This document shows positions 5,688 through 5,915 of a stretch of DNA of 5,915 bases, piece after piece (positions within the stretch are counted from its first letter, which is position 1; every line of letters starts with the position of its first letter). Where the stretch lies: positions 1-5,915 of the forward strand of contig JAUWFX010000114.1 in the NCBI GenBank assembly GCA_030606765.1, in the 5' to 3' direction. The translations under genes and the position numbers were made by a program. A model generated the notes under the pieces. That model was not told the DNA's origin, made no database searches, and saw nothing but the letters and a program-made list of their open reading frames with translations. This DNA is from Dehalococcoidia bacterium. GTDB lineage: Bacteria > Chloroflexota > Dehalococcoidia > GIF9 > AB-539-J10.

Positions 5688-5915
5688 TTAGAGTTTCTCC
5701 ACCTTAACTGCTGAGACTTTGAGTTCAGGAATTTTGGATACCGGGTCTAACTTGGGATTAGTAAGAATGTTGGCAGCACTCTCGGCGAAATGGAAAGTCA
5801 TAAATACCAATCCTGAGGGCAACGCCTCAGTTACTTTAGCTTTAGTGATAACTTCACCGCGACGAGAGCTGACTTTTACCTTGTCACCCTGAGCTATGCC
5901 GAGTTGCGAAGCATC
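5688..5915 (-). CDS. fdhA: C-terminal end of molybdopterin-dependent formate dehydrogenase alpha subunit (partial, runs off right edge)
   Basis: Only the last 75 residues are present and the N-terminus is outside the window. They are the end of the molybdopterin-dinucleotide-binding beta-barrel domain. The GIAQGDKVKVSSRRGEV part (6-22) is the typical cofactor-contacting strand region, and FMTFHFAESAANILTNPKLD (38-57) followed by PVSKIPELK (58-66) is the pattern I recognise from formate dehydrogenase alpha subunits (FdhA/FdhF), which oxidise formate to CO2 or run the reverse. The stop is TAA at 5688-5690. It is convergent with the kinase gene and on the same strand as the redox operon, which begins about 2.4 kb further along. 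Other molybdopterin oxidoreductases share this domain, but the MTFHFAE...TNPxLDP pattern favours formate dehydrogenase. The catalytic Cys/SeCys region is not visible. Confidence 0.85.
   Translation of the reverse strand, partial: DASQLGIAQGDKVKVSSRRGEVITKAKVTEALPSGLVFMTFHFAESAANILTNPKLDPVSKIPELKVSAVKVEKL

Overview
This window looks like part of the chromosome of a strictly anaerobic bacterium. It carries a formate dehydrogenase / electron-bifurcating type NAD(H) module next to a two-component system. Moderate GC, the style of the small NHLP-like protein and the four-helix membrane domain of the kinase fit an anaerobic Chloroflexota lineage (Dehalococcoidia-like). That taxonomic guess rests on remembered family style, not on a search.

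Layout. The left half (1-3319) is a minus-strand operon. In transcription order it holds: a 94-residue NHLP/Os1348-like small protein (3319-3035); a NuoE/HydC-type [2Fe-2S] thioredoxin-fold subunit (3019-2504); a HydB/HndC-type NuoF diaphorase with an N-terminal thioredoxin-like domain and a C-terminal 2x[4Fe-4S] ferredoxin domain (2504-594); and the N-terminal 187 residues of a [2Fe-2S]/His-Cys3/[4Fe-4S] protein of the NuoG / FdhA / HydA type that runs off the left edge (562-1). Gaps are 0-31 nt, nuoE and nuoF overlap by one base (TGATG), and each start has a Shine-Dalgarno-like sequence of varying quality.

A divergent control region (3320-3488) follows. It holds a perfect TATAAT for the rightward genes, an extended -10 (TGCTAGAAT) for the leftward operon, and a cluster of tandem and inverted repeats built on ATTGC/GCAAT between them. 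Rightward lie a NarL/FixJ-family response regulator (3489-4172, TTG start) and, overlapping it by 49 nt, a membrane PAS-HisKA_3 histidine kinase (4124-5611). Past a 76-nt convergent spacer, the C-terminal 75 residues of a molybdopterin formate dehydrogenase alpha subunit enter from the right edge on the minus strand (5915-5688).

How they may work together: NuoE, NuoF and the FeS protein form the electron-transfer module that would link NAD(H), and possibly ferredoxin, to a catalytic site such as formate dehydrogenase or [FeFe] hydrogenase. The catalytic part of the left gene is outside the window, so its reaction cannot be fixed. The two-component system is divergently placed and is a natural candidate regulator of this redox module. 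The small NHLP-like protein at the head of the operon is the least explained gene here.
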